Positions 32,282 through 44,276 are shown, numbered from the stretch's first letter. The stretch: 60,000 nt of DNA from Takakia lepidozioides (GCA_030704615.1 CM060731.1:94222756-94282755), one strand, 5' to 3'. The notes: generated by a model from the sequence alone, not told the origin. Program-made: numbers and translations.

Positions 32282-32525
32282 TAAGTGACAAATATTAACC
32301 GATCTGAAAGTGTGCATGACAATTCATATTTTGGACATTGCAACTTAGCTCTTACCTTGCCGATAAGATAGTGCTCAGTCGGGAATTTACAATTACCTCA
32401 TGCACTAGTGTACTTGAGATTCATTTGAAATCTTCATACTTAGACCAGCTGTTTGATTACTTGTGCACAGGTAAACTATACATGTGTCGGAGGCATCATA
32501 AACCATACTGTTACTAACTGGAGTT

Positions 32526-32903
32526 TTGAAAATCATGGCCAATAAACAGAACAAGCAAAGAGATGGGCAACGTACTCGGCAAATTGCTGAGGCATTGAGA
32601 GTAGATAGGGCGAGGAAAGATCGAGCGAATCAGTTGAGAAGAGAGTCAAGACGGAGAAATAAAGTCAGGCTTGAGGAAGCAAAGTCTATGCAATCAGAGA
32701 TTGTCGCGGACTGTCCAAGCTACAACATGAACAAGGTCTCCTCTGAACAGGCTAGAAAACTTGCCACCATGCTTTATGACCTCACTTCTCATCGTGGAGA
32801 GGCATACCAAAAAATGACCTTTGAAAAGATGGTAAGACAGCCTATATTGAAGGATCTAACGCCTGCAATGATGGGTGCTAAAGCCTTAAGACAGAGTTGC
32901 TGA
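32526..32903 (+). CDS. Small basic coiled-coil protein or exon, unknown
   Basis: 125 codons. The first half is rich in Arg, Lys, Gln and Glu and should form a long basic helix (RTRQIAEALRVDRARKDRAN); the second half is a mixed helical domain (RKLATMLYDLTS, FEKMVRQPILKDL). Codon use and the ungapped frame favour real coding sequence. It may be one exon of a gene including 32166-32281. No family recognised. Confidence 0.35.
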   Translation: MKIMANKQNKQRDGQRTRQIAEALRVDRARKDRANQLRRESRRRNKVRLEEAKSMQSEIVADCPSYNMNKVSSEQARKLATMLYDLTSHRGEAYQKMTFEKMVRQPILKDLTPAMMGAKALRQSC

Positions 32904-33616
32904 CATCTTTGAGACTGGAGTTGAAGGATGTAAAAGGAAGCCACTCCAGAGACCAACTCACCGCTAAGAATGTCGTTTGTAGTATGGCTGTATCTGAGCA
33001 TACTTCTAGCCTGTGCACAAGGAGGTTATGACCATTTCCCTTAGTACGTAGGAGGCACTTATTTCGAATTTCCCTGCTAGAGAATAAACTTGTGGTGGGA
33101 ATTTGGTAATACCACATGAGGAAACTTGAATATTGTTCTACATTTCCACTTGAAAACTGGAAATGAGGAAATTTGATTGATATTTCCACGTGAACACTTG
33201 ACCGAGGAAACTTGCTCTTCGCTGGAAACGCTGGAAACCCTGAACTAATTACATGCACAATTCTCATGGCTGCATCTTTGGATACAATGTAGGATTTCAG
33301 TGTTCTAAGATGAAAAGAAACCGGTGTGTACTCCCCCAGATGAGGAGCATAAACAGTTTTTGGTATTGTGAAATAACGGCAGCAGTCATTTACTGCTTAC
33401 AGTCACCTTGTGTGGGGACACAGAGGAAGAAAGAATGAAAGGAAAGAAATACACAAGGAAAAAATAATGCTATATGTTCCAAAAAGCCCAGAGAGCTGAT
33501 GGAAGACACAGAAAGAGACCCCAAGACTACAGTAGGCTGAACAGCAGCCAAACAGCCACCGCACTCCCCGTGCATGACACCATTCTTCATGTGATGAAGA
33601 GGCCTTTTGTGGAATA
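32904..33616. other. Non-coding stretch
   Basis: Short frames only. A local repetition of GGAAA.TTG / TTTCC.C.TG sequence occurs at 33100-33240. Nothing recognised. Confidence 0.4.
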
Positions 33617-36263
33617 TCAAGAGTCTGAGAAGTCACAACTGAATAGCCAGTCAAGGAAGCAGTTTCCGAGATTATTGCTGGCAGAGGTTGCCCAACAGAG
33701 GAAGATACAAGAGGGGGGGGGGGTATAAGTTAGTCCTTTTGAGGATTGCTTCGATGGAGCAGTTGTCCCCTGTGCAGTCCTCTCTAAAAAGGATATGGAA
33801 CCAAGGGAGTTAGAGGGGCTGTCAACACTAGGATTTTTGGGGGCTTCCTCAACAGTGGTTGATCCCCTTGCAAGCAGGCTATCTTCACCTTTTGCTTTCA
33901 AGCCATCCGTGCTTGAAGAGACCATAAAGGGCTTGGGAGCCTCAGAAGCTGACCCAGTTTCCTGCACAAACGGAGAACAATCAGCTTGCAACCTAATACT
34001 AAGTCAGATGTGCAAGCAAACATAAAGAGCCTAAGAACAAGGCTTCACGCGCAAACTTCCAGTACGATTACTCTTCCATGGAATATTGGAATTCAAGAGG
34101 AAGTCTCGTGAGAAGAGAAGAAAGAGACAAAGTTCGTAACATCCACAAAAGGCCATGAGGACCCATGGGTGAGAAGGAAACAATGATACTTTGTGACATC
34201 AACTGGATGCTTAAAGAGCTTATGATACAAAGAGGGTGGACCAAACATAGTAGAAATAGAGAGAGGACTCTTACTGAGGCACCATAATGTAGACGCATGC
34301 CCTCCATGTGTGTCTGTAGCTTGGCCAAAGCAGGAGAAGAGTTAGCGAGTGCTACAGATTCTCTTGATGTCCTTGATACGCATGGTTCTCCATCATGTCT
34401 ACTTGACTCTTTCTTCTGCCCTTCAGAGTACAATGCCGCATCCACAAGCTCTGGAGTTACCAGACCCCCATTAGTGTATACCTCTGGACTAATCCTACTC
34501 CCGATCTTTCTCCCAGCATTGTCTTGCCCTCTCTCATGCCCTTGGAGGTTCGTAAGTTTCTTTTGCTTGTCCAACTGGTTGTCCAGGCCCCTACTGCAAG
34601 GGCTATAATTGGCACCTGCCACACCATCATCTGTCTGAAGTAGAGAGGAGTTCCCAGGAGAAGGTTCCCTTGTTAAAAGCAGAGAGGTATCCCCACCGGA
34701 AGGCTCCCCCTCAGCTTTTCGCTTCCTAGGATCAACAGAAAAATCACCGTTACCATTACCATCTTCATTTATGTTGCAGGCCAAAGAGCCTTGGAAGCTC
34801 TCAGGATTCATCTTGTTGTTGTCCACTAACACTTCTGACCCTTGGTTGGTTGCAACCTTATTTTCCCTCAATACTCGTCTTGTAGGGCCTGCACCAACAG
34901 AATAGGCAAAGCAATGGTACTCTCCTTTGTTAACACATTAATTGGGTCTCTTTTCCACCTCTTCAAGGACTCGCTCCCTCTCTCGCCCTCTCTCGCCCTT
35001 GCTCCCCCTCCCTCCCTCCCTCCCTCCCTCCCTCACACAAACAACAGCTTATGGGTACATTCTCTCGTTCACATGGAGACGAAGCACCCATCGACAACAT
35101 CCCATCATTCTCAACCCATGGCAGACGAAGAGTTATAAACAATGGTCCTGTACATGGACTAATGAAAAGGGGGGTGCCTATCCTGCTAGCTTACCAGAAA
35201 ATTTGGGCTTAACACGCTTGTAAAGCTTGGGGCACGTAACGGCCACAGCGGGAGCTCCAATACCAGAACTAGATTCCTTCACCACGACACTGGGGAGAGA
35301 AGGATGTTGATTCCGAACTGTCTCTTCCACATTTCTTTCATCCAGTACAAGCCAAGCGCCACTGCTACTCCCACTGCTGCTGTTGCCAGTGATGTGGGAG
35401 CTTTCATTAGTATCATTCACTGCTTTTCCAAACATGCCTGTATGTAGAGTCACAGTCGTCATGTTTCCCCCACTGAGGTTTGCAGGACTAACCTCACTCG
35501 CTTCTTCTCCATTTGGCATGTTTTTCCTGACTTGAAACAGGCTCAAATTGACCCCATCATGTTGTCTCTCATTTGTGTCATCTCGCATTCCGTTTCTGTT
35601 GTCTTGCAGGAAGGGAATATGCATCCAATACTTAAATGAGCTTTGCTTCAACCTAGGTATTGCACCTTATGTGGTCAATAAGTTACTGATAGTAGGAGGT
35701 TTGTGAGAGTAGTTGATTGGACATGAATAACTGACCTATGGCATCATCATCCTCTGGAGGAAGAGGCCCCTTTTTGTATGGTGTGCCATTGCTACTTCGA
35801 GAAAATTTCGATGAAGATAATGCCTTCACATGAGACCCAAATCCACTGCCTCTCTCACATCCATTCGACCCTACAGACAATGAGTGGGGCAAGACCGACC
35901 CATTTGAATTCATGGAGGGTGGTTCCCGCAAACGCCTCTGACTCTCATCCCTCAACCTGTCTATAGTCAGGCCTCGTGGACTAGAGCTGAGTAAGCGAAC
36001 ATCACAATAAATTTCAAGCTTGCTCCCACTAGCCGTGCTTGCTGTGAATCCCCGACTTCCCAAGTCCGGCACTGGGACGGTTCATGTGTTTGTACATATT
36101 TGTGGGATAGGTGCTTCTGTCCACTGGCACTTTTTAGTTGTCCCAGTCTTTCTTTGAATGTGTCCAGTTTTCCAAGTGTTGTCCTTCCCTTGGAAAGATC
36201 TGAAGAGACTAAGTTGACTCTATCCTTTTCAAGAGCTCCTAGGCTTGCCTTGCTTGCTGGCAC
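33617..36263 (-). CDS. Spliced gene for a Ser/Asn-rich, largely disordered protein of unknown function
   Basis: Minus-strand exons join with matching phases. One exon ends at 35736 (GATGCCATAG|GTCAG, phase 1). The next is 35602-35195, ending TTTTCTG|GTAAGC, phase 1. The third is 34888-34275, ending GGTGCCTCA|GTAAGA, phase 0. The fourth starts at 33961 after TTTGTGCAG. All acceptors end in AG. The joined product is polar, rich in Ser, Asn, Gly and Glu, with a basic cluster across the second junction (LYKRVKPKFS then GPTRRVLREN) and KRKAEGEPSGGDTS. This suggests a nuclear, regulatory-type protein. A further 5' coding piece (36263-36140) is likely but its junction is uncertain. The 3' end is uncertain because of a C tract near 33720. 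Confidence 0.5.
34985..35032 (+). repeat. CTCC / CTCG-rich microsatellite
   Basis: CTCTCGCCCTCTCTCGCCC followed by five to six TCCC units, in an intron of the minus-strand gene. Confidence 0.8.
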
Positions 36264-37682
36264 TGACGGAGCTCCCTACTTGTTTAGAACACCAGACTCT
36301 CTGCTTAAGCAAACACAAATAAGAATCGAAGAAGAAAGAACCAAATTCTCCACAGCAGTCCCTCCAGAACATCACATGGTATTCTCATTCAGGAGGAATA
36401 TGAACGAGGAGCCCTCAGCAAAGCAATGAGTAGTCTCTGCCATCTTAGCAAGCAAAGCAACTGAATTTCACAGTCTGAAGATAGAATGATAGTGATAATA
36501 CCGTGTCAAAAATAAATGGCATCTCGTGACCAGTCTTCCATGCAGCAATCAGTGCCTGTGCCAAAACAGTTTGCTACTGTCAGGAAATTGACCTGGTTCC
36601 CTTTGGAATCTATAAAAGCCAATTCCCGGCTTCTACTCATCAGGCATGGATAGCAAAGGAGAAGGCTGACTAGCAATGTACCATGGTAGTAAAAGACATT
36701 GAAGGCACATTGGCGAAACAAATGTCACATACATCAGCATAGGCATGTGGGGTGTGCCCGCGGTCTCCATGATAACGGGAGTCTATAGCCACAGCTACAT
36801 GACCTTGGGAAGCATAACTCTGTGGACAAGTGCAAGCATGCCATGGACTCTGACAATGTCAGCAAGCATTCCCCATTGGACAACAGACAGGCGGCAGAAA
36901 AACATTATCTGTACACATATCAGTGTAGATGATACAAAGTATGCAAAAACTACACAGAACTTATGGCACTTCGGCAGTGTAAATATACAATGTTTGGAGG
37001 GGCATAGCCATGCTAGTATGTCAAGTATGAAGTTGGTGGCCTTCATTTGAATGGGACACTAGAGTTGTTGCTATGTCTTTTGGCTGCTGAGAGCAGAATC
37101 AGGTAGAAGATGCATCCACCTGAAGAGTGCATTCATCTTGGCTTTGTCCTTCCCTCTTGATGACAGTTGCAATGGTAGGCCAGTCCAAGGAGAGTAGCAT
37201 GAGTGTGACACAGGTGATGAAAGGAAGAACAGGAAGTCTGCCTCTTCATGGTAGCTGAACCCTTGGCTGGTTAATTAAAAAATACATGTTCCCACTGTGT
37301 GGAGGGCACATCGCCAGACTTCCCACTGAAACAATCCTTAAAGCTGCACTAAGTATAGAAGTACTTCAGACAGGGGGCTCTGGATCATATAGAATTGGAG
37401 ACAAAGTACAACCCTCAGCACAATCCCTCACCCTTGAAGCGGCTTATTATCACCAAGCTGCGTCCTATTCAGATGCCTAAATTACAGGTGTGACAAGTAT
37501 GAAGACACCAAATATTAAGACACATGGCAACATGAAATACGGAAAACACATTGCCCTTCCGTTCAAGATGGAAGCTACCATTCCCACGAACTGTCAATGA
37601 TTGGTTGCCCATCCAAATGATCTTTGGATAGAATCTCATGAAACGAGTACAAACATCGGAATGATTGGTTTGTTTGTGTACC
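36264..37682. other. Non-coding stretch
   Basis: No supported gene. It would hold the promoter of the minus-strand spliced gene, but I see no clear core element. Confidence 0.35.
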
Positions 37683-38400
37683 TCAAAGTCCACCCTCAAG
37701 AAAAGTTCGGCATTGTGCAAGCAAACGTGTGCGACGTTCGTTATCTTGCAACTCATATGCAATATTGTAAGCTCGTCCCTGAGGTGCCTGATCTATTGCC
37801 ATGAACTTGTGCAGGATGCAATCTATTGGTCGAATGCAAGAGGAGTCAAATGGAAACATCCTGGCTTTAAGAATGACGTTCATCCCAGTCACTTCATCAA
37901 CAAGGTCGACAAGTGCACGGTTGGGTCCTTGCACAGCCTGCAAATGCAAGTAATAGTCAGCAGCAAAGTAGACTGAAACCTCACTCCTAAAGTCATGACT
38001 GAAAATCGTTCTGATTTTCGCTTTGAAGGGTGTTCCATGAACATCATCTGGCTTAACAACTACATCACTGCCCACTTTGTACAAGACACCCCGGAGCATG
38101 ATGGAGTTGAATTTGCGGATTGCGGATGTCCATTCCTCTTCCCTCCAAGAATCTCCTTGTTGCTCCGTGATATGCATGCGCAAATACTCATCAATTTCAG
38201 GGGACGCAATTTCACCCGCAACAGCATTTTTCCCTATTAGAATCCCCTTGAGATGCACCATTGTAGCACAAGCGCTATGAATCGTGTTCCTTAGTAGTTT
38301 TGTGACTTCCTTTGCCCTTTCGATGGAAGTTACCCTCATGGCACACGCGTTGTGCCACGGAGGACACCGAAACCGGCCTTCAATCTCCCAATCAACTCCT
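37683..38400 (-). CDS. BAH-like domain protein fragment, probably transposon-derived
   Basis: A 218-codon minus-strand frame. The first third is helical (IERAKEVTKLLRNTIHSACA). The rest resembles a bromo-adjacent homology fold: GVLYKVGSDVVVKPDDV, AKIRTIFSHDF, SVYFAADYYL, VTGMNVILKARMFPFDSS and IDCILHKFMAI follow the order of BAH strands. Similar modules occur, from memory, at the C-termini of some large eukaryotic DNA transposases. The segment above 38339 (RFRCPPWHNACA) extends the same frame. It lies about 0.5 kb downstream of, and on the same strand as, the methyltransferase-like gene. Confidence 0.4.
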
Positions 38401-38933
38401 GCTCATCAAAGGAAAAACTATGTGAGAAAAATTTCGGACAAGATGCGTAAACCAAGTGAAGCTGGGCAGCCCACAAGCTCTTGACACCCTCAATTTGGGT
38501 ACAAAAACAATAAACATGTGCAATTACCTGTGGGACAAACAAGATGTTTGTGTACTAGTAAAATGGCTCGCTGGTCCATCTAGAAGCCATCCTTCTCCTC
38601 GCCAACCCGATCCATCACACTGCTGAAAAGCCTCCGTGAATAGGGGGGCTGCTATTTCATGAGCGGGAAAAAAAAAAACATGAGCATACCATTGTGAGTC
38701 CACGGAAATAGGGTTAGGAGGCACGGAAATAGGGTCATGTGAAGTTGGAATGTGGCACCAGTGGACTCGAAATGCAACATTTTATTGCAAATTTTGTGGC
38801 AAGCCACGTCTATACAAGTGTGTTCTAACTGTCATAGCCGGAATGGGCACTACTCTCCTACACCCTCCGAGGAACTTGCCCCACCTTCTTCCTCATCCCC
38901 CTCATCCCCCTCATCCCCCTCATCCTCCGAGCT

Positions 38934-40935
38934 CTATGATGCATCAGTTCCACTATGCCTCTCAAAAATCCCGTCCTCTCCTTGGGGGACTGTCCACCTC
39001 ACCTCCTGGGAATCTTCTGCGTCTTCTCCCCCACTTTCCTCAGCAGAATCCAACACAAATCTACGAGCCCGACGGGCTCTAATAGCTGATGCCTCCTCCC
39101 TCATCTTCATTTTCTTGAGGCTTGCCTCGTCTAAAATCTGTTGTACACGACTAGGTTCGGAACACCTCCTAATGGACACCGAAGCAAGCCGGGCAGCATA
39201 AGTAGGAAGGATGTACTCCCTTTCTGGACTAGGCATGAAATCCCCCCTGGCAAAAAAAAGCACGTTCCTCCTGCCCATGAACTCCGGTGTAGACGTCCCT
39301 CCGGCAGTACTTGGCATCCTACAGTAAGAACAAATCCACTTCAAGAATGTCAATACCAGCACAACCAGAAAGGGTTTTCAATGAAATAAGGGAGCGGAGG
39401 GAGGTGCCTCACAAAATCTGGAAGCAACTTACAATGCGACCACTCACTCGTAAACCAGGGGCTCCTCGGCCTCGATCCCAACTTCCTCCCCCTGCTCCTT
39501 CTCGGATTTTTCCTCATCCTCCGAGGATGCCTCTTCCTCTTTCGACAGACGTTCAGCCGCTGCAAGTTCCGAGTTGTGGAGGGTAGTATCTGGCTCGAAG
39601 GCGAACACATGCCTGTCGGACAACGTCCCTGCCCACATTGAAGCACCTGAGGAACAAAGCGGGCGGTTAATAGCTTGCGGCATGCAATTGCAATCGGGCC
39701 AGGGGACAAACTGAGCACGTGAAGGCTTACCCGTGCCGCATGTGAGGTCTAGAATCCGCCCTTGGACATCCGAGCACGTCTCCATGAGGGTTTGGATGAA
39801 AGCAGGGCTCCGGGTCCGGCTGTACCGCCACAGTTTGCCTGTCTTTGTGTCCTTCGGCATACTGGAGTGGGGCACATAGTTGTAGAGGACATCGTAGGTA
39901 ACAGGGTCCACAGCGGCATCAACAAGACGACCGTCGTTGTGGAATTTGAACGTAGACCCTCTCTTCACAAAGCAATATGCCTCAAACACCAATGTCTGCA
40001 CATCCAACAAAGAAGGGATCAACTCCAGGGTCTACTTAACATACACCACAATATGAAGTGAATGCAATAGATTGATAACTTACACTTTGGCCCTCTGTTC
40101 GCAACCCCTGTGTACTGATGCAGAACCATTTTCTGAGGAGGACCGGGGTGACACTTTTCGGTGTCCACCTTGCCACCGCATTCTCTGTGGTCTTCCCTCT
40201 CATGGCAAGGACAACCACACATCCACCGTCATCCAGAAGCATCCCCGCCAGCCCAAACCCAGCTTTCCAGTAGTCCTCAGTAAACCTGTTCCAGGTGGGC
40301 ACACCATCCAGGCCCTCCAGCAGCTCCCCATCTGGAATGTCGAGGAGAATCATGTTGCAAGCTCTCTCCACCTCACCCCCCCCCCCCTGAGTGCTCTTGC
40401 AATCCGTGCTCACAGCCGTGAAGAATTCCATCATGGCTTCAAAACCAGGGGTGTCTTTAGGCTCTGTACCGCCAGCCCTCTTCTTGGCTTTCCCCTTCTG
40501 CTCCACCAGAGACTTGCTGAGTGCCACCTTCTTCGCCCTGGCAGCGAGAGCGTCAAGGAAGCTCTCATTGACGCATTGGATGATGGTTGGAGGTTCTAGC
40601 TTTGGCCTGTGCATAAACGTCACCGCCGAATACCGCCGTGTAGGCTCGCCCTCAAATGCCAACTTCTTGGCAGAGCCAGTCCCACTCCGAACTGACTTGG
40701 GAACCCGGACGACCGGTGACTGGGTAGGAGCAACAGCAGTCGCAGGACCTTGAACAAAGTCGTCGTCCGAGTCACTCTCTTGGGTCCCCTCCTGCGCCTC
40801 CTCCGATGCCCCCATGGTTTTCTTCTTTTTGGGTGTTACTGCACTCACCTGTTTCCTTGTCCTTTTCCTTTGGCCTTTACTCTTCTCATGCAATTTCTCC
40901 TGAATTCCTGCCTGAGCAAGCTCTGCCGGGACTGG
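38934..40935 (-). CDS. Spliced amino-methyltransferase-like gene, permuted (beta-class) motif order
   Basis: Four minus-strand exons join in phase: to 40084 (|GTAAGT, phase 0), 39995-39731 (|GTAAGC, phase 1), 39646-39448 (|GTGAGT, phase 2) and 39318-38934. The N-terminus is Lys-rich (KKKKTMGASEE; the Met at 40815 is one possible start). Next comes ILLDIPDG (40347-40324), where N4/N6 methyltransferases have DPPY, then WNRFTEDYWKAGF and DGGCVVVLAM. Exon 2 has RSPAFIQTLMETC and ILDLTCGTG, completed across the intron as CGTGASMW, then HVFAFEPD. Motif IV before motif I is the order of beta-class enzymes such as CcrM. The IPDG variant lacks the usual aromatic residue, so activity is uncertain. The C-terminus is acidic. 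Confidence 0.6.
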
Positions 40936-41110
40936 CCCAAGGCAAGATTGAGGGTGTGATGACACCTGCGTCCAACATTTTGGTAATCTCTTCTTGAATA
41001 ACATTTTTTTCTCGCACACTCTCTCGGTAGGTATACTGTTTGATAGGCTTACCTTCAGTGATGATATCATGGTCCAGGATGATCGTACGGAGGAAGACTC
41101 TCAACATCAC
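40930..41110 (-). pseudogene. Gypsy reverse transcriptase N-terminal fragment
   Basis: The minus strand encodes HDIITEGKPIKQYTYRES, VIQEEITKMLDAGVI and LPWASP, the standard beginning of a Ty3/gypsy RT, then stops abruptly. It abuts the 5' end of the methyltransferase-like gene. Confidence 0.65.
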
Positions 41111-41172
41111 AAGGGTGCTTGCTCACAAAGGTTTACAAATCCCAAACAGTAAACCGTGAGGACACGGCTTTT

Positions 41173-41188
41173 TGAGAGGGGAAGGGGT
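41173..41188 (+). promoter_or_regulatory. Polypurine tract before an LTR
   Basis: GAGAGGGGAAGGGG lies just before the TGTTAGAGG LTR start at 41191. The LTR to its right is therefore a 3' LTR whose own internal region is mostly lost. Confidence 0.55.
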
Positions 41189-41190
41189 AA

Positions 41191-44100
41191 TGTTAGAGGA
41201 CTGTCTGGGACTTAGACACTTTTACGGGATATGTGGGGTACCCTTAATTTTTGCACAGACTGAGACCAACAGGAGCCTTAGGGGTGACAGCAGCGCACTT
41301 TAGGGGGGGGGGGGGGTTACACAGCCCGTCACAACCAACACAGCCAGTCACAGCCCAACACAGCCCGTCACAGCTTCGCACAGCCGACACAGCCCGACAC
41401 AGCCCAACACAGTCGCACAACCAGTCACAGCCCGATACAGCCGGTCACAGTTTCACACAGCCAGTCACAACTTAACACAGCTGTCACGACCATAGGGAAC
41501 GGATAGCAGGACAGGGAACGACTGTGGGGAACAACACCTGCGAATGGAACATGTTAGTTCATGGATGACGGTTAGTGAGGGAAACGGTTAGAACAACGGG
41601 TAGGAAGATAAAGCCAGGAGCAAGGACTGGAAAATGATCAATTCTGGGATCATTTCTGGGGGGGAGTTCGGACATCACTTAGGGAAATCAGAACTAGGAA
41701 ATGAAGCGGAGAGCGGATCACTGAGCAGAAAGAGGGAGAGCACGGAGTAGGAGGAGAACGATCTGTTGATACTTGCTGAATGCAAGAAGTAGAGTTGTAA
41801 TGTAGAGCAGAATAGAGATATCATGGCTTCAGCCTGATACTTGATAGATATTAATCTGATACATATTACATACTCACACTGTGTAGAGAGATCTGAGTGA
41901 AGCTGTGGAATGAATGGATGAGTTGATGGAATCCGATAAATTGTTGAAGCAAACTGATACTTAATTACCAACAATAAGGTAACTAGCTAACATGAATGCG
42001 GGAAGGAAAACGAATAGGAAACACCCCCATGATACACTAGCTGTAGGTCATGACTGATTGTTCTGAGCGGGCTGAGTGCTTAGAGATTTCCAACTCTTCT
42101 ATCTTGGAGTTTCCGCCTCGGATAGCGAAGGGATGGGTGAGTAAAAGCCGCGATTGCCCCCTCCCAATTTCCGTGGTTTCATGGCGGACAACGCACAAGC
42201 AAATTGGGCTGCCATCCGAAGGGTGTACGGGCAAGTGTTAGAGGACTGTCTGGGACTTAGACACTTTTACGGGATATGTGGGGTACCCTTAATTTTTGCA
42301 CAGACTGAGACCAACAGGAGCCTTAGGGGTGACAGCAGCGCACTTTAGGGGGGGGGGGGTTACACAGCCCGTCACAACCAACACAGCCAGTCACAGCCCA
42401 ACACAGCCCGTCACAGCTTCGCATAGCCGACACAGCCCGACACAGCCACACAGCCAGTCACAACCCGTCACAGCCCGACATAGCCAGTCACAACCCGTCA
42501 CAGTTTCACACAGCCAGTCACAACTTAACACAGCTGTCACGACCATAGGGAACGGATAGCAGGACAGGGAACGACTGTGGGGAACAACACCTGCGAATGG
42601 AACATGTTAGTTCACGGATGACGGTTAGTGAGGGAAACGGTTAGAACAACGGGTAGAAAGATAAAGCCAGGAGCAAGGACTGGAAAATGATCAATTCGGG
42701 GATCACTTCTTGGGGGGGGACTTCGGACATCACTTGGGGAAAATCAGAACTAGAAAATGAAGCGGAGAGCGGATCTCTGAGCAGAAAGAGGGAGAGCACG
42801 GAGTAGGAGGAGAACGATCTGTTGATACTTGCTGAATGCAAGAAATAGAGTTGTAATGTAGAGCAGAATAGAGATACCATGGCTTCAGCCTGATACTTGA
42901 TAGATATTAATCTGATACATACTTCATACTCACACTGTGTAGAGAGATCTGAGTGAAGCTGTGGAATGAATGGATGAGTTGATGGAATCCGATAAATTGT
43001 TGAAGCAAACTGATACTTAATTACCAACAATAAGGTAACTAGCTAACATGAATGCGGGAAGGAAAACGAATAGGAAACACCCCCATGATACACTAGCTGT
43101 AGGTCATGACTGATTGTTCTGAGCGGGCTGAGTGCTTAGAGATTTCCAACTCTTCTATCTTGGAGTTTCCGCCTCGGATAGCGAAGGGATGGGTGAGTAA
43201 AAGCCGCGATTGCCCCCTCCCAATTTCCGTGGTTTCATGGCGGACAACGCACAAGCAAATTGGGCTGCCATCCGAAGGGTGTACGGGCAAGTGTTAGAGG
43301 ACTGTCTGGGACTTAGACACTTTTACGGGATATGTGGGGTACCCTTAATTTTTGCACAGACTGAGACCAACAGGAGCCTTAGGGGTGACAGCAGCGCACT
43401 TTAGGGGGGGGGGGGGTTACACAGCCCGTCACAACCAACACAGCCAGTCACAGCCCAACACAGCCCGTCACAGCTTCGCATAGCCGACACAGCCCGACAC
43501 AGCCACACAGCCAGTCACAACCCGTCACAGCCCGACATAGCCAGTCACAACCCGTCACAGTTTCACACAGCCAGTCACAACTTAACACAGCTGTCACGAC
43601 CATAGGGAACGGATAGCAGGACAGGGAACGACTGTGGGGAACAACACCTGCGAATGGAACATGTTAGTTCACGGATGACGGTTAGTGAGGGAAACGGTTA
43701 GAACAACGGGTAGAAAGATAAAGCCAGGAGCAAGGACTGGAAAATGATCAATTCGGGGATCACTTCTTGGGGGGGGGACTTCGGACATCACTTGGGGAAA
43801 ATCAGAACTAGAAAATGAAGCGGAGAGCGGATCTCTGAGCAGAAAGAGGGAGAGCACGGAGTAGGAGGAGAACGATCTGTTGATACTTGCTGAATGCAAG
43901 AAATAGAGTTGTAATGTAGAGCAGAATAGAGATACCATGGCTTCAGCCTGATACTTGATAGATATTAATCTGATACATACTTCATACTCACACTGTGTAG
44001 AGAGATCTGAGTGAAGCTGTGGAATGAATGGATGAGTTGATGGAATCCGATAAATTGTTGAAGCAAACTGATACTTAATTACCAACAATAAGGTAACTAG

Positions 44101-44271
44101 CTAACATGAATGCGGGAAGGAAAACAAATAGGAAACACCCCCATGATACACTAGCTGTAGGTCATGACTGATTGTTCTGAGCGGGCTGAGTGCTTAGAGA
44201 TTTCCAACTCTTCTATCTTGGAGTTTCCGCCTCGGATAGCGAAGGGATGGGTGAGTAAAAGCCACGCGACA
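41191..44271 (+). repeat. Three tandem LTRs separated by copies of an 82-base transposase segment
   Basis: LTR starts (TGTTAGAGGACTGTCTGGG) are at 41191, 42236 and 43292; the units are 1045 and 1056 bases and nearly identical. The first two LTRs lack their last few bases (end AAAAGCCGCGA) and run into 42154-42235 and 43210-43291, which encode a MULE transposase piece (FMADNAQANWAAIRRVYG). The third LTR ends complete (GCCACGCGACA, 44271). Each LTR has a G run and a CACAGCC-type minisatellite (for example 41321-41480). This is not a normal LTR-internal-LTR layout. Confidence 0.85.
43287..43291 (+). other. Target-site duplication, left copy
   Basis: GCAAG directly before the third LTR; the same GCAAG follows it at 44272-44276. 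Removing the LTR and one copy restores an open MULE transposase frame. The left flank of the second LTR also ends GCAAG. Confidence 0.75.
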
Positions 44272-44276
44272 GCAAG

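Noticed and set aside
33710-33725. G run as a regulatory quadruplex
   Set aside because: A single uninterrupted G tract of this kind recurs at several unrelated places (19820, 41305, 42350, 43405) and may partly reflect sequencing of homopolymers; no evidence of function.
35697-35740. Alternative: treating the 33.6-36.3 kb gene as several small intronless genes
   Set aside because: Each segment ends at a good donor or starts after an acceptor and the phases match, so one spliced gene is simpler.
38752-39201. Plus-strand frames opposite the methyltransferase-like gene
   Set aside because: Composition mirrors the acidic tail on the other strand, and the minus-strand exons have consistent splice phases.
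41321-41480. CACAGCC-rich direct repeats considered as a CRISPR-like array
   Set aside because: Units are short, variable and without unique spacers, in a plant LTR; it is a minisatellite.
41675-44088. Repeated minus-strand frames beginning MLVIKYQFAS in each tandem LTR
   Set aside because: They lie wholly inside LTRs, differ mainly at the end by indels, and lack any recognisable fold.
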